Below are positions 17,746 to 26,096 of a stretch of DNA of 64,000 nt, in pieces. The stretch spans positions 186,001 to 250,000 of the forward strand of contig AFXB01000010.1 of the NCBI GenBank assembly GCA_000238815.2. Reading direction: 5' to 3'. Position 1 is the first letter of the stretch. Each line of letters opens with the position of its first letter. The notes under the pieces are model-generated. The model had not been told where the DNA came from. It worked only from the letters and a program-made list of their open reading frames with translations, and made no database searches. This DNA is from SAR116 cluster alpha proteobacterium HIMB100. Lineage in GTDB: Bacteria; Pseudomonadota; Alphaproteobacteria; Puniceispirillales; Puniceispirillaceae. Both the position numbers and the translations under genes were made by a program.

Positions 17746-17777
17746 TAAAGATGAGCAGGTGTCACATCTGCGTGAGG
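17746..17777 (+). repeat. 32-bp direct repeat, copy B
   Basis: Second copy of the 32-base repeat (TAAAGATGAGCAG...GCGTGAGG), differing from copy A at three positions, 153 bp away. It ends 35 bp before the stop of the small membrane-protein gene. Confidence 0.8.
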
Positions 17778-17811
17778 GCTTTACCCCCGAAGATACATCA
17801 GAGGCAACTGT

Positions 17812-18060
17812 TCAGACCAGCCGGTTAACAGCTGAACTGATCACTGCAGATGTCTTTGTATAATTTTCCTTATAGGTCTGGGAATGCCAGCTGAACACAT
17901 AAATCGCAACAGCCACCACCAGCCCGAGAAGCCCATAAGTGATCAGGCGCTTGACCCTGTCCGGCAGGCCTGAAGCCTGCAGCCGGTTGAGAATAAGCCA
18001 GACAGCGCCGCCAATCGCGAAAAAGCCAAACGCCCCGATTAATACTGTATCCTGTGCCAT
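17812..18060 (-). CDS. Small two-helix membrane protein, function unknown
   Basis: An 82-residue protein with two hydrophobic helices (about residues 6-25 and 41-58) joined by a basic loop, and a polar Ser/Lys-rich tail. GAGGGG precedes the ATG at good spacing, supporting a real gene. It is divergent from proteorhodopsin and shares its 253-bp upstream region. No family recognised. Confidence 0.6.
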   Translation of the reverse strand: MAQDTVLIGAFGFFAIGGAVWLILNRLQASGLPDRVKRLITYGLLGLVVAVAIYVFSWHSQTYKENYTKTSAVISSAVNRLV

Positions 18061-18193
18061 TTTGCCCCTCTTGCTGTCCGAATAATGTGTCTTTTTTTAA
18101 ATTAAACAGATATTCCATGATCTGAAAAGCGCTTTAATCCGTAATGATATCAGATAATTAATTTAGCAATCATTGAAATATAACCATAAAAGG

Positions 18194-18221
18194 TTGCCAA
18201 TGAGAGCGAATATGTTAAATT
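18194..18221 (+). promoter_or_regulatory. Candidate sigma-70 promoter of proteorhodopsin
   Basis: TTGCCA (18194-18199) and TAAATT (18216-18221), 16 bases apart, resemble -35 and -10 boxes in an AT-rich stretch. Transcription would start near 18228. This is a match by eye only. Confidence 0.4.
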
Positions 18222-18232
18222 ATCGGTAACTC

Positions 18233-18240
18233 GGGGGGGG
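18233..18240 (+). repeat. Run of eight G in the proteorhodopsin leader
   Basis: Eight consecutive G lie just downstream of the candidate -10 box and about 75 bases before the start codon. Such runs slip during replication and could change the leader or the promoter. Confidence 0.8.
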
Positions 18241-18276
18241 CCTTGTTCTGGCGGGTGCTGGTGCAAGGACAAAAAG

Positions 18277-18314
18277 TAGGACGTTCTAGAACGCGACGTT
18301 TGGGGAGTGTCCTA
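18277..18314 (+). promoter_or_regulatory. Palindrome and inverted repeat spanning the proteorhodopsin start site
   Basis: CGTTCTAGAACG (18282-18293) is a perfect 12-bp palindrome. Around it TAGGAC (18277-18282) can pair with GTCCTA (18309-18314), which covers the first base of the start codon and brackets the GGGGAG ribosome site at 18302-18307. It may be an operator or an RNA fold that limits translation. Confidence 0.45.
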
Positions 18315-19078
18315 TGTCAAAAAACCTTTTTAAGTTTGCTGCACCTGCAGCGCTTATGTCTATGATGCCTGCAATTGCTCAGGCTGCTAATCTGGAATCA
18401 GATGATTTTGTTGGTATCAGCTTCTGGCTGATCTCAATGGCTCTGGTTGCGTCAACAGCTTTCTTCTTCTTGGAAACACAGCGTGTAGCCGGTAAGTGGA
18501 AGACATCTCTTGTCGTATCAGGACTGGTCACACTGGTTGCCGCTGTTCACTATTTCTACATGCGTGACGTGTGGGTAGCCACAGGCGACACACCAACAGT
18601 CTATCGTTATATCGACTGGCTGATTACTGTGCCGCTGCTGATGATCGAATTTTATCTGGTGCTGCGGGCGATTACAAATGTATCAGGCGGCGTCTTCTGG
18701 CGTTTGACCATTGGTACATTGGTGATGCTGATCGGTGGTTACCTGGGTGAAGCTGGTTACATGAATGTAACACTGGGCTTCGTCATTGGTATGGTCGGTT
18801 GGGCCTATATTCTGTATGAAATCTTTGCTGGTGAAGCTGGCAAGGTGGCTGCAGAACATGCCAAGCCATCAGTACAGTCTGCTTATTCAACCATGCGCTG
18901 GATTGTAACAATCGGTTGGGCAATTTACCCGCTGGGTTACTTCTTCGGCTACATGGCTGGCGGTGCAGATATGGCATCACTGAACATCATCTACAACTTG
19001 GCTGACGTGCTGAACAAAATTGCGTTCGGTGTGATCATCTGGAACGTAGCTGTGACAGAAACAGAAGCAGAAGCCTAA
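18314..19078 (+). CDS. Proteorhodopsin, green-absorbing proton pump
   Basis: A 254-residue seven-helix retinal protein with an N-terminal signal peptide (residues 1-24). The pump residues are all present: proton acceptor Asp101 in RYIDW, donor Glu112 in EFYLV, retinal Lys235 in DVLNKIAFG, and His79 next to the acceptor. The spectral-tuning position (equivalent to residue 105 of the first described protein) is Leu109, which predicts green absorption. GGGGAG lies 6 bases before the ATG. A strong terminator follows, so it can be transcribed apart from the retinal operon downstream. Confidence 0.97.
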   Translation: MSKNLFKFAAPAALMSMMPAIAQAANLESDDFVGISFWLISMALVASTAFFFLETQRVAGKWKTSLVVSGLVTLVAAVHYFYMRDVWVATGDTPTVYRYIDWLITVPLLMIEFYLVLRAITNVSGGVFWRLTIGTLVMLIGGYLGEAGYMNVTLGFVIGMVGWAYILYEIFAGEAGKVAAEHAKPSVQSAYSTMRWIVTIGWAIYPLGYFFGYMAGGADMASLNIIYNLADVLNKIAFGVIIWNVAVTETEAEA

Positions 19079-19093
19079 GTTCAGGCTTTGTGG

Positions 19094-19131
19094 GGGTAGG
19101 TGTGCACAGCTGCGCGCCTGCCCCTTTTTTC
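19094..19131 (+). terminator. Rho-independent terminator after proteorhodopsin
   Basis: A 13-bp stem (GGGGTAGGTGTGC with GCGCGCCTGCCCC, three G-T pairs) around a 6-base loop is followed by six T. It separates the proteorhodopsin transcript from crtE. Confidence 0.88.
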
Positions 19132-19140
19132 CTTCAGCTC

Positions 19141-19200
19141 TGCTTTTTTGCCTATTTTTTTGCAGATTATTTTTCAGCCTATTTTTTCAGCTATTTTTTA
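19141..19200 (+). promoter_or_regulatory. Phased T-tract array upstream of crtE
   Basis: Five T runs of 4-7 bases are centred about every 12-13 bp, three of them in the repeated context CTATTTTTT. Such phasing gives curved DNA and can act as an upstream promoter element; it lies where a promoter of the carotenoid operon would be expected. Confidence 0.45.
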
Positions 19201-19233
19201 CATGCGGAAACATCAGAATAAGGGGGCCAGAAA

Positions 19234-20250
19234 ATGACCGAGAGCATGACCAGCCAGCTGAGTCCGGCTATGCAAGCCACCAAATCAGCTGATTTACCTG
19301 ACCTGTCACAAGTCATTTCAGCCTTTATCGACCGCCGTCTGCCCGCAGGCAAACACCCGCTTGGTCCGGCAGCCAAACATCATTTCAAACGTACCGGAAA
19401 ACAGCTGCGCAGCCGGATGGCGCTGGCCGCAGGAGACAGCTTTGGCGTGCCCCGCACCGCCAGCCTGCCCTGGGCAGCGGCCGTTGAAATTCTGCATAAT
19501 GCCTCATTGGTTCATGATGATATTTGTGATGGGGATATGGTTCGCCGCGGCACGCCTTCTGTATGGGCATTATATGGCCGTGACACCGCGCTGGCGCTGG
19601 GCGACTGGCTTATAGCGCTGTCTTTTGAGCTGGCCGCAGAAGCTGCTTTTCATGGGCAGACCCCGCAGCTGGTCTCTATCTTGTCGCGCCATATGTCAGC
19701 CACCACCACAGGTCAGGCGCTGGAATTTGAGGTTAAGTCTTATCCTGACTGGTCTGCTTATATGGAGATCAGCACAGGAAAAACCGCGCCTTTATTTATC
19801 GCATCTGTTGAAGGCATTGCCCATCTGGCCGGACGCCGGGATGTAATTATGCCACTGAACCGGTTTTTCAGCGCTGCAGGGGGGTGTTATCAGATCGCCA
19901 ATGACATGCTGAATGTGATCGGCAAAGATGGTGCAGAAAGCCCGGCATCAGATCTGCTGCGCCGCGCGCCAAACGCGGTTATTGTGATGTTCCAAACCAC
20001 ATTGGACAGACATATGGCTTCTGCATTTGATACATGGCTGGCTTCTGGTGATACGCATGAGGCAGGCGCCTGGCAAAACAGGCTGCGCCGGTCACCTGCA
20101 TTATCGATGACCTCTGCGTCACTGCTGAGCATGCTTGAAGAAGCAGAAGCGTCATCGACAAGCTTTCCGGCAGATTGCCGCGCCATTATCACCCCCATTT
20201 TAGGGCAGCTGCGCAAAGTGTGCAGCGATTTGACGCGTCTGCACAGCTAA
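19234..20250 (+). CDS. crtE: Geranylgeranyl diphosphate synthase (CrtE)
   Basis: A 338-residue all-helical trans-prenyl synthase making the C20 precursor of carotenoids. The first aspartate-rich motif is intact (HDDICD, Asp95, Asp96, Asp99). The second, usually DDxxD, reads QIANDMLN (Asn224, Asp225, Asn228), so two aspartates are replaced by asparagine. AGGGGG lies 8 bases before the ATG. It is the first gene of the retinal pathway operon, whose order (crtE, crtI, crtB, crtY, blh, idi) matches known proteorhodopsin photosystem clusters, so the role is secure despite the altered motif. Confidence 0.9.
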   Translation: MTESMTSQLSPAMQATKSADLPDLSQVISAFIDRRLPAGKHPLGPAAKHHFKRTGKQLRSRMALAAGDSFGVPRTASLPWAAAVEILHNASLVHDDICDGDMVRRGTPSVWALYGRDTALALGDWLIALSFELAAEAAFHGQTPQLVSILSRHMSATTTGQALEFEVKSYPDWSAYMEISTGKTAPLFIASVEGIAHLAGRRDVIMPLNRFFSAAGGCYQIANDMLNVIGKDGAESPASDLLRRAPNAVIVMFQTTLDRHMASAFDTWLASGDTHEAGAWQNRLRRSPALSMTSASLLSMLEEAEASSTSFPADCRAIITPILGQLRKVCSDLTRLHS

Positions 20251-20341
20251 GCGATGAGGCAGCACATGCTTTGGGCAGGACAAGCCCGCATAGCCTATGC
20301 TAGGCTAAACCAAAACCGGCTAGATAATAAGGAGGCGGCAA

Positions 20342-21880
20342 ATGGATGATGCCCGCCCGTTTCCCCTTTCGGACAGTGCCCCCCATACAGTTGTTGTGGG
20401 CAGCGGCTTTGGCGGCATTGCTGCAGCGTTGCGGATGCGTGCAAAAGGACACCGCGTCACCCTGATCGAGCGGCTGGCCGATATTGGCGGCCGTGCACAG
20501 GTGTTTGAACAGGGCGGATTCCGTCATGATGCTGGCCCAACCGTCATCACCGCACCATTTCTGTTTGATGAGCTGTTTGCCCTGTTTGGTGAGAGGCGCG
20601 AGGACCATCTGGCTTTCGTGCCGCTTGATCCCTGGTACAGATTTCATTTCCATGACGGGTCTGAATTTGATTATCGCCCGTCTTTGGAAGATACTCATGC
20701 CGAAATTGCCCGGTTTTCACCAGAAGATGCGGCCAATTATGACCGGCTGGTCATAACATCACAGCAGATATTTGACGTGGGCTTCACCAGACTGGCGGAC
20801 AAGCCCTTCACCCGATTCGGGGCGATGCTGAAGCAGATTCCGCATTTGCTGCGCCTGCGCAGCTATCTGACTGTGGCCCAGCTGGTGAACCGGCATATCA
20901 AGCACCCGTTACTGCGCCAGGCTTTTTCGATCCATCCGCTGCTGGTCGGCGGCAACCCGTTTGATACCACCTCTATTTATGCGCTGATCCATTATCTAGA
21001 GCGGAAATGGGGGGTGTATTTCTGTATGGGCGGCACAGGCAAGCTGGTGGCAGAATTAAAAGCGCTGATGATCCGGCAGGGCGTTGCGCTGCAAATGAAT
21101 ACAGATGTTCTGGAAATTTGCACAGAGGCCGGAAAGGTGACCGGCGTCCGCACAGCCGCAGGCGCGTTTATTGCGGCTGATCATGTTATTTGTAACGCTG
21201 ATCCACCAACTGTTTACCGCCAGATGCTGCCCAGTCAGGCAGGCCGCCGCAAAAAAGCCCTGCCTGAAGCAGTGACCCGCTATTCCATGGGATTATTCGT
21301 GCTGTTTTTCGGCACCACCAAACAATATCCTAATGTGGCCCATCACACTATTTGGATGGGCAAACGATATAAAGAGCTGTTGCATGATATTTTCAACAAG
21401 AAGATCCTGGCTGAGGATTTTTCGTTATATCTGCACCGGCCAACCGCAACAGATGCCAGCTTTGCCCCTGAGGGATGTGACAGTTTTTATGTGTTATGCC
21501 CGGTGCCCAATTTGCAGGGCAATGTGGACTGGCAGACCGAAGGCCCGAAATTGCAGGCCCGCATTATCAAGGCGCTGGACGCCAGCATCATGCCCGGGCT
21601 GAGTGAAGCAATCACCGAAGATTTTTACATGACGCCAGAAGATTTCAAGGCAGATTACCGCTCGGAACATGGCGCCGGATTTTCCATTTCACCCAGCTTT
21701 ACCCAGTCTGCCTGGTTCCGGTATCACAATCGTGACCCGCATCTGAGCAATCTGTATTTTTCCGGGGCTGGCGCACATCCTGGCGCCGGCATGCCCGGGG
21801 TGTTATGTTCAGCCAAAGTCGTGGAAACGCTGATCAGTGAAGATGAGCGGCAGGCGGCCCATGAACAGCCTGTCAGTTAA
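20342..21880 (+). CDS. crtI: Phytoene desaturase (CrtI)
   Basis: A 512-residue FAD enzyme that converts phytoene to lycopene. It has an N-terminal dinucleotide-binding motif (VVVGSGFGGIAAALRMRAKG), the GGRAQVFEQGGFRHDAGPT block typical of bacterial phytoene desaturases, and the C-terminal carotenoid dehydrogenase signature (LYFSGAGAHPGAGMPGV). AAGGAGG lies just upstream of the ATG. The downstream crtB start lies inside its 3' end. Confidence 0.95.
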   Translation: MDDARPFPLSDSAPHTVVVGSGFGGIAAALRMRAKGHRVTLIERLADIGGRAQVFEQGGFRHDAGPTVITAPFLFDELFALFGERREDHLAFVPLDPWYRFHFHDGSEFDYRPSLEDTHAEIARFSPEDAANYDRLVITSQQIFDVGFTRLADKPFTRFGAMLKQIPHLLRLRSYLTVAQLVNRHIKHPLLRQAFSIHPLLVGGNPFDTTSIYALIHYLERKWGVYFCMGGTGKLVAELKALMIRQGVALQMNTDVLEICTEAGKVTGVRTAAGAFIAADHVICNADPPTVYRQMLPSQAGRRKKALPEAVTRYSMGLFVLFFGTTKQYPNVAHHTIWMGKRYKELLHDIFNKKILAEDFSLYLHRPTATDASFAPEGCDSFYVLCPVPNLQGNVDWQTEGPKLQARIIKALDASIMPGLSEAITEDFYMTPEDFKADYRSEHGAGFSISPSFTQSAWFRYHNRDPHLSNLYFSGAGAHPGAGMPGVLCSAKVVETLISEDERQAAHEQPVS

Positions 21881-22829
21881 CGCCTCAGCCAAAGCGCAGG
21901 GCGCAGATCACACGGCTGCTGATGCGCTGGACACGCTCGCAAAAAATGGCAAAAGTTTTTATTGGGCGTCTCGGCTTTTAGGGCGGCGAATGGCGCAGGA
22001 TGCAGCTGAATTATATCAGTTCTGCCGCCTGCTGGACGATATTGCCGATGGTGATGCTGCGGGGGGCAAAGATCGGCTGGAGCTTATCCGCAGTCAGCTT
22101 GTTATCCTGAATAACCGGTCCATGCCGGATAAGACAGATCCGGCGCTAGGTCATTATTTAGGGGTGATGCGGCGTTGTGCGCTGCCGGTCATGCCGATGA
22201 TTCATTTGCTGGACGGGTTGCTGCTGGATCAACACCCTATGCTGATCAAAGATGAAGCTGAGCTGATCCGCTATGCCTATCAGGTGGCAGGCACAGTCGG
22301 CCTGTTGATGTGTCCTGTATTGGGCTGCCGCGAGCGGACCGCATTCCGTTTTGCAGTGGATATGGGGATGGCGATGCAACTGACCAATATTGCGCGCGAT
22401 ATTCTGGAAGATGCGCATCTGGGCAGACGCTATCTGCCGCAAAGCTGGTGCGGGGGCATCAGCCCGGCGCAGCTAATTGCCTGTTCAGCTGAACCAGACA
22501 CAGACACCTATAAAACAGTGCAGGCGAGCACAGATAAATTGTTGCAGCTGGCTGACCGCTATTATCAGAGCGGCGAGAACGGGCTGGGGTTTCTGCCGCC
22601 CCGGGCCCGCATGGGCATTGCGGTTGCCGGACAGGTTTATCGACGGATTGGCGTGCGTTTGCATGCACGCGGCCTGAGATGGGGAGACGGCCGTGTGGTC
22701 ACAAGCCCGGCAGAAAAGCTGAGCGCAAGCCTTGGTGCGCTGAACCAGCTGAACAAAGGGAAACAGGCTGTTCATGATCAACATCTGCACCAGCCTATTG
22801 CTGATCTGATGTCAGAGGCGCTGAGATGA
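21861..22829 (+). CDS. crtB: Phytoene synthase (CrtB)
   Basis: A squalene/phytoene synthase-fold protein of 322 residues that joins two geranylgeranyl diphosphates. Both metal-binding motifs are intact: DDIAD (Asp59-Asp63) and NIARDILED (Asp180-Asp184). The ATG at 21861 is preferred; the upstream ATG at 21837 adds eight atypical residues. Either way the gene overlaps crtI, and its stop overlaps crtY by 4 bp, so the operon is tightly coupled. Confidence 0.93.
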   Translation: MNSLSVNASAKAQGADHTAADALDTLAKNGKSFYWASRLLGRRMAQDAAELYQFCRLLDDIADGDAAGGKDRLELIRSQLVILNNRSMPDKTDPALGHYLGVMRRCALPVMPMIHLLDGLLLDQHPMLIKDEAELIRYAYQVAGTVGLLMCPVLGCRERTAFRFAVDMGMAMQLTNIARDILEDAHLGRRYLPQSWCGGISPAQLIACSAEPDTDTYKTVQASTDKLLQLADRYYQSGENGLGFLPPRARMGIAVAGQVYRRIGVRLHARGLRWGDGRVVTSPAEKLSASLGALNQLNKGKQAVHDQHLHQPIADLMSEALR

Positions 22830-23944
22830 TTCCGCAGAGCGAACAACAGACAGGCTGGCAGACCGGCGCCCCAATTGCGATCATTGGGGCAGGATGTGCA
22901 GGCCTGTCGCTGGCCCGCCGCCTGACGCTGGATGGGTTCAAAAATATCCAGCTATATGGCCCCCTGTCACCTGCCGCCACGAAAGGACATAGCTGGGGGT
23001 TTTGGGCTGCAGAAGGGCTGGCAGATCAGATCCGCCTGGCCGCACATCGCTGGCCAAAATGGCAGATCATCACAGAGCAGCAGAAAATCACCCAAAGCGC
23101 AGACACCGCCCCCTATTGCCGTCTGGACAGCCGGACCTGGCTGAACCATTGTCTGGACACTATAAACGGACAGGTTGCGCATCTGGCTGACGGGCGGCCG
23201 GACCAGAATGAGACGCTGATCTTTGACAGCCGCCCGCCATCCGTTCCAGAGGGGGCGATGCTGCAGCATTTCAGAGGTATTGAGATCAAAACAAACAACC
23301 CTTGTTTTGACCCTGAAACAGCGGTTTTGATGGATTTCAGATGTGACCAGTCAAGAGGCATTCATTTTATCTATCTGCTGCCTTACAGCCCGAATGAGGC
23401 ATTGGTTGAATCAACCATGTTTTCACCAACACCCGAACAAGACCGTTTCTATGATGAAGCCATAACGCGCTATCTGGATGCGTATTGGACCACTGGCGGA
23501 TATCAGATCCGGCATCAGGAGAAGGGCTGCATCCCGATGGCCTTTTTAACCCCTGTTGATAAAAGCCTGTTGCCGATTGGCGCAAATGGGGGATGTGTGC
23601 GACCTTCATCAGGATATGCCTTCAGCTTTATTCAGCGGCAGGTCGACAAAATCAGCCAGCAACTGGCGACAAGCAGACAAGGGCTGAGCCCGTCCAGCCT
23701 GCCGCGCCCAATCCGCCGGTTTGATTTGTTTCTGGATAAAATATTCCTGCGTGTATTGCGCCGCCACCCTGACCGCGCAGCTGAGTTATTTGCCCGCATA
23801 GCGGCTCGTCTGACAGGTGATGAATTTGCCCGGTTCATGTCTGGCCTTGCGGAATTTTCGACTTATGCGAAACTGATCACAGCGATGCCGACAGGTCTGT
23901 TCCTAAAGGCCTTATGGGATGAGGGCAAGGAGCGCCAGACATGA
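22826..23944 (+). CDS. crtY: Lycopene beta-cyclase (CrtY)
   Basis: A 372-residue flavoprotein that forms the two rings of beta-carotene. The N-terminal dinucleotide motif IAIIGAGCAGLSLARRL is clear, followed by SWGFW, a CrtY-type feature. The central FDPETAVLMDFR and the C-terminal PSSGYAFSFIQRQ segments agree with bacterial CrtY. It starts within the crtB stop codon (ATGA). Confidence 0.92.
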   Translation: MIPQSEQQTGWQTGAPIAIIGAGCAGLSLARRLTLDGFKNIQLYGPLSPAATKGHSWGFWAAEGLADQIRLAAHRWPKWQIITEQQKITQSADTAPYCRLDSRTWLNHCLDTINGQVAHLADGRPDQNETLIFDSRPPSVPEGAMLQHFRGIEIKTNNPCFDPETAVLMDFRCDQSRGIHFIYLLPYSPNEALVESTMFSPTPEQDRFYDEAITRYLDAYWTTGGYQIRHQEKGCIPMAFLTPVDKSLLPIGANGGCVRPSSGYAFSFIQRQVDKISQQLATSRQGLSPSSLPRPIRRFDLFLDKIFLRVLRRHPDRAAELFARIAARLTGDEFARFMSGLAEFSTYAKLITAMPTGLFLKALWDEGKERQT

Positions 23945-23957
23945 CAGGACAAGACTG

Positions 23958-24815
23958 ATGGACATATTGTCAACAACTGACCTCATCGCTCTTGTGGCGG
24001 TGATGGTGATTGGTCTGCCTCATGGGGCGTTTGACGGGGCGATTGCCTTTTGCCTGGGCTTTGGGCGCAGCCGTGGCAAAATGGCAGGGTTTTTAATCAT
24101 GTATCTGTTGCTGGCCGGCCTGTCCGCGCTGATTTGGTCTGTATCGCCCGTTTTTGCACTGGCTGCTTTTTTAGCCCTGACAGTGGTGCATTTTGGCACT
24201 GGCGATATTCAGCATCTGCCGCCCTTCGGGACCGGATGGGGTGCACGCGCCCTGAAGGCCTGCCAGATTCTGGTTCATGGCGGTGTGGTGACCATTTTAT
24301 TGCCCGTGTTTCATCAACAAGAGGTTGCTGGTCTGTTTACAATACTGGCCGGACCAAATGCGGTATTGCTGATGGACGCGTTGCAGCCGGCCTTTATCAT
24401 CTGGCTGGCTGCAGCAGCGGTTTATGGCCTTGCCGGATTGACAGGGCGCAGATATGGCCCCGCCGCGCTTGAGCTGGCCGGGCTGGCGATTGCGGTCTGG
24501 CTGCTGCCGCCGTTGGCCGGTTTTGCGTTATATTTCTGTGTGGTGCATTCGCGCCGTCATTTCACCAGCATCTGGACAGCGATGCAGATGTATGTGAGCC
24601 GCCGGGCCATAATGACCAGCGGGGCTGTGCTGACTGGTCTGTCCTGGGCGATGGGGGCAGGCCTATATGCCAGCCAGACCCTCACCGGCGACTTTACAGC
24701 AGATGAAGCCTTTATCCGCACGGTGTTTATCCTGCTGGCCGCGCTGACGGTCCCGCATATGCTGCTGGTCGACACGATGTATCGCCCAACCTTAACAAAG
24801 ATTGCCCAATCATGA
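23958..24815 (+). CDS. blh: Beta-carotene 15,15'-dioxygenase (Blh)
   Basis: A polytopic membrane enzyme of the Brp/Blh family that splits beta-carotene into two retinals, supplying the proteorhodopsin chromophore. Metal-binding histidines are seen in GLPHGAFD, VVHFGTGD, and VVHSRRHF. The frame is open from 23919, but the ATG at 23958 has AGGAC 7 bases upstream and gives an N-terminus like known Blh proteins (285 residues). Its stop overlaps the idi start by 4 bp. Confidence 0.93.
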   Translation: MDILSTTDLIALVAVMVIGLPHGAFDGAIAFCLGFGRSRGKMAGFLIMYLLLAGLSALIWSVSPVFALAAFLALTVVHFGTGDIQHLPPFGTGWGARALKACQILVHGGVVTILLPVFHQQEVAGLFTILAGPNAVLLMDALQPAFIIWLAAAAVYGLAGLTGRRYGPAALELAGLAIAVWLLPPLAGFALYFCVVHSRRHFTSIWTAMQMYVSRRAIMTSGAVLTGLSWAMGAGLYASQTLTGDFTADEAFIRTVFILLAALTVPHMLLVDTMYRPTLTKIAQS

Positions 24816-25852
24816 CCCCAGCAGATGACCTAAAGCAGGCGAAGACCGCTGATCGGAAAAACCGCCATCTGGATCTGGCCAAAGCCAATCTGCCGATGAC
24901 CGAGCATCCGCTGGATCACATCACTCTGCCTTATTGTGCATTACCGGAATGTGATCTGGCCACGATTAACCTCAGCACAACATTATTTGATTGCACGCTG
25001 GCGGCCCCCTTAATGATCACAGGCATGACCGGCGGAACTGACCGCGCACTGGCCATTAATCTAGTCCTGGCAGAAGCCGCCCAGACCCACCGCATCGCCC
25101 TGGGGCTGGGTTCACAGCGAGCCAGTCTGGAATCCGGCCAGAGCCAGGCAGAAGTGCGCCGCATCGCCCCTGATGCGGTTTTGGTTGGCAATCTGGGCGC
25201 CGCCCAACTGGCCGCAGCTGACGGGCTGAAGCTGGCACAGGCCGCAGTGGCAGATATCAAAGCCAATGCGCTGGCGATCCATTTAAACCCGCTGCAAGAA
25301 GCCATCCAGCCAGAAGGTGATCATGACTGGACAGGTGTTCTGGCGGCGATTGAAGCTGCGGTGACCACCCTGCCCTGTCCGGTTCTAGTCAAAGAAGTAG
25401 GCGCAGGTCTGTCCGCAGAGGTGGTCCGTAAATTGGCCAGCATCGGGGTGCGTCATATGGATGTCGCTGCAAGAGGCGGGACTAACTGGGCAGAGATAGA
25501 ACTGCAGAGACGCAGCGCAGAAGATGCGGCAACCTATCAGCCGTTTCTGTCTGCCGGACTGATGCTGCCAGACGCGATTATTCAGGCCCGTGCGGTGTCT
25601 CAGCAGCTCTGTCTGATTGCTTCAGGTGGCGTGCGTCATGGGCTGGATGCCGCAAAATGCCTGTATTTAGGCGCAGATATTGTTGGTATGGCTGGCCAGA
25701 TCCTGCGGGCTACAGAAGATGATGACACGAATCTGCGCCCTGACCGGCTGGCAGAGGAGCTGGAGCGGATCCAACACCAATTACGCCTGAGCCTGTATTT
25801 GTCTGGTTCACCCCATTTGCGTGCATTCAAACAGCTCAACTCTGCGCAGTAA
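24812..25852 (+). CDS. fni: Type 2 isopentenyl-diphosphate isomerase
   Basis: A 346-residue FMN enzyme that interconverts isopentenyl and dimethylallyl diphosphate, the substrates of CrtE. Family features are RKNRHLDLA near the N-terminus, the MITGMTGG block, ALGLGSQRASLE, and the barrel segments VLVKEVGAGLS and DVAARGGTNWAEIE. It is the last gene of the retinal operon and is followed by a perfect hairpin. Confidence 0.93.
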   Translation: MTPADDLKQAKTADRKNRHLDLAKANLPMTEHPLDHITLPYCALPECDLATINLSTTLFDCTLAAPLMITGMTGGTDRALAINLVLAEAAQTHRIALGLGSQRASLESGQSQAEVRRIAPDAVLVGNLGAAQLAAADGLKLAQAAVADIKANALAIHLNPLQEAIQPEGDHDWTGVLAAIEAAVTTLPCPVLVKEVGAGLSAEVVRKLASIGVRHMDVAARGGTNWAEIELQRRSAEDAATYQPFLSAGLMLPDAIIQARAVSQQLCLIASGGVRHGLDAAKCLYLGADIVGMAGQILRATEDDDTNLRPDRLAEELERIQHQLRLSLYLSGSPHLRAFKQLNSAQ

Positions 25853-25873
25853 CAGGCAAAAATAATTGCCTGT
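25852..25873 (+). terminator. Hairpin at the end of the retinal operon
   Basis: ACAGGCAA (25852-25859) pairs perfectly with TTGCCTGT (25866-25873) and begins at the last base of the idi stop codon. No T run follows, so it may be an RNA-stability hairpin rather than a true terminator. Confidence 0.5.
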
Positions 25874-25888
25874 AACATACTGATTTTC

Positions 25889-26070
25889 CATCATATGGAT
25901 AAATTTTTTGAATAAAAATATACCCACACAAATCTAAATTAGCTCTGTGTGGGTATAAGGTAAGACTTGAAAAAGTCTTCCCCCCGATGGAGGTCTCGGT
26001 TTTCCTACTTTCCGAGACCTCCACTTTATTTGGGGGCCTGTAGTCTGGCTATCCCCTTTTCCATATGATG
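25889..26070. repeat. Inverted-repeat-bounded folded element between idi and moaE
   Basis: An 11-bp inverted repeat (CATCATATGGA at 25889-25899, TCCATATGATG at 26060-26070) bounds three nearly perfect hairpins. Hairpin 1 is 12 bp (25919-25930 with 25946-25957). Hairpin 2 is AAGACTT, GAAA loop, AAGTCTT (25962-25979). Hairpin 3 is 12 bp (25988-25999 with 26012-26023), enclosed by CCCCC (25981-25985) and GGGGG (26032-26036). It lies between the ends of two convergent genes and contains no convincing frame. It looks like a structured RNA or a small inverted-repeat mobile element. Confidence 0.7.
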
Positions 26071-26096
26071 AGGCGGCGTCCAGCAGCAGATAATGA

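Noticed and set aside
25853-26096. Integron attC site or CRISPR repeat
   Set aside because: There is no integrase, no array of repeats and no spacer pattern; the hairpins are all different.
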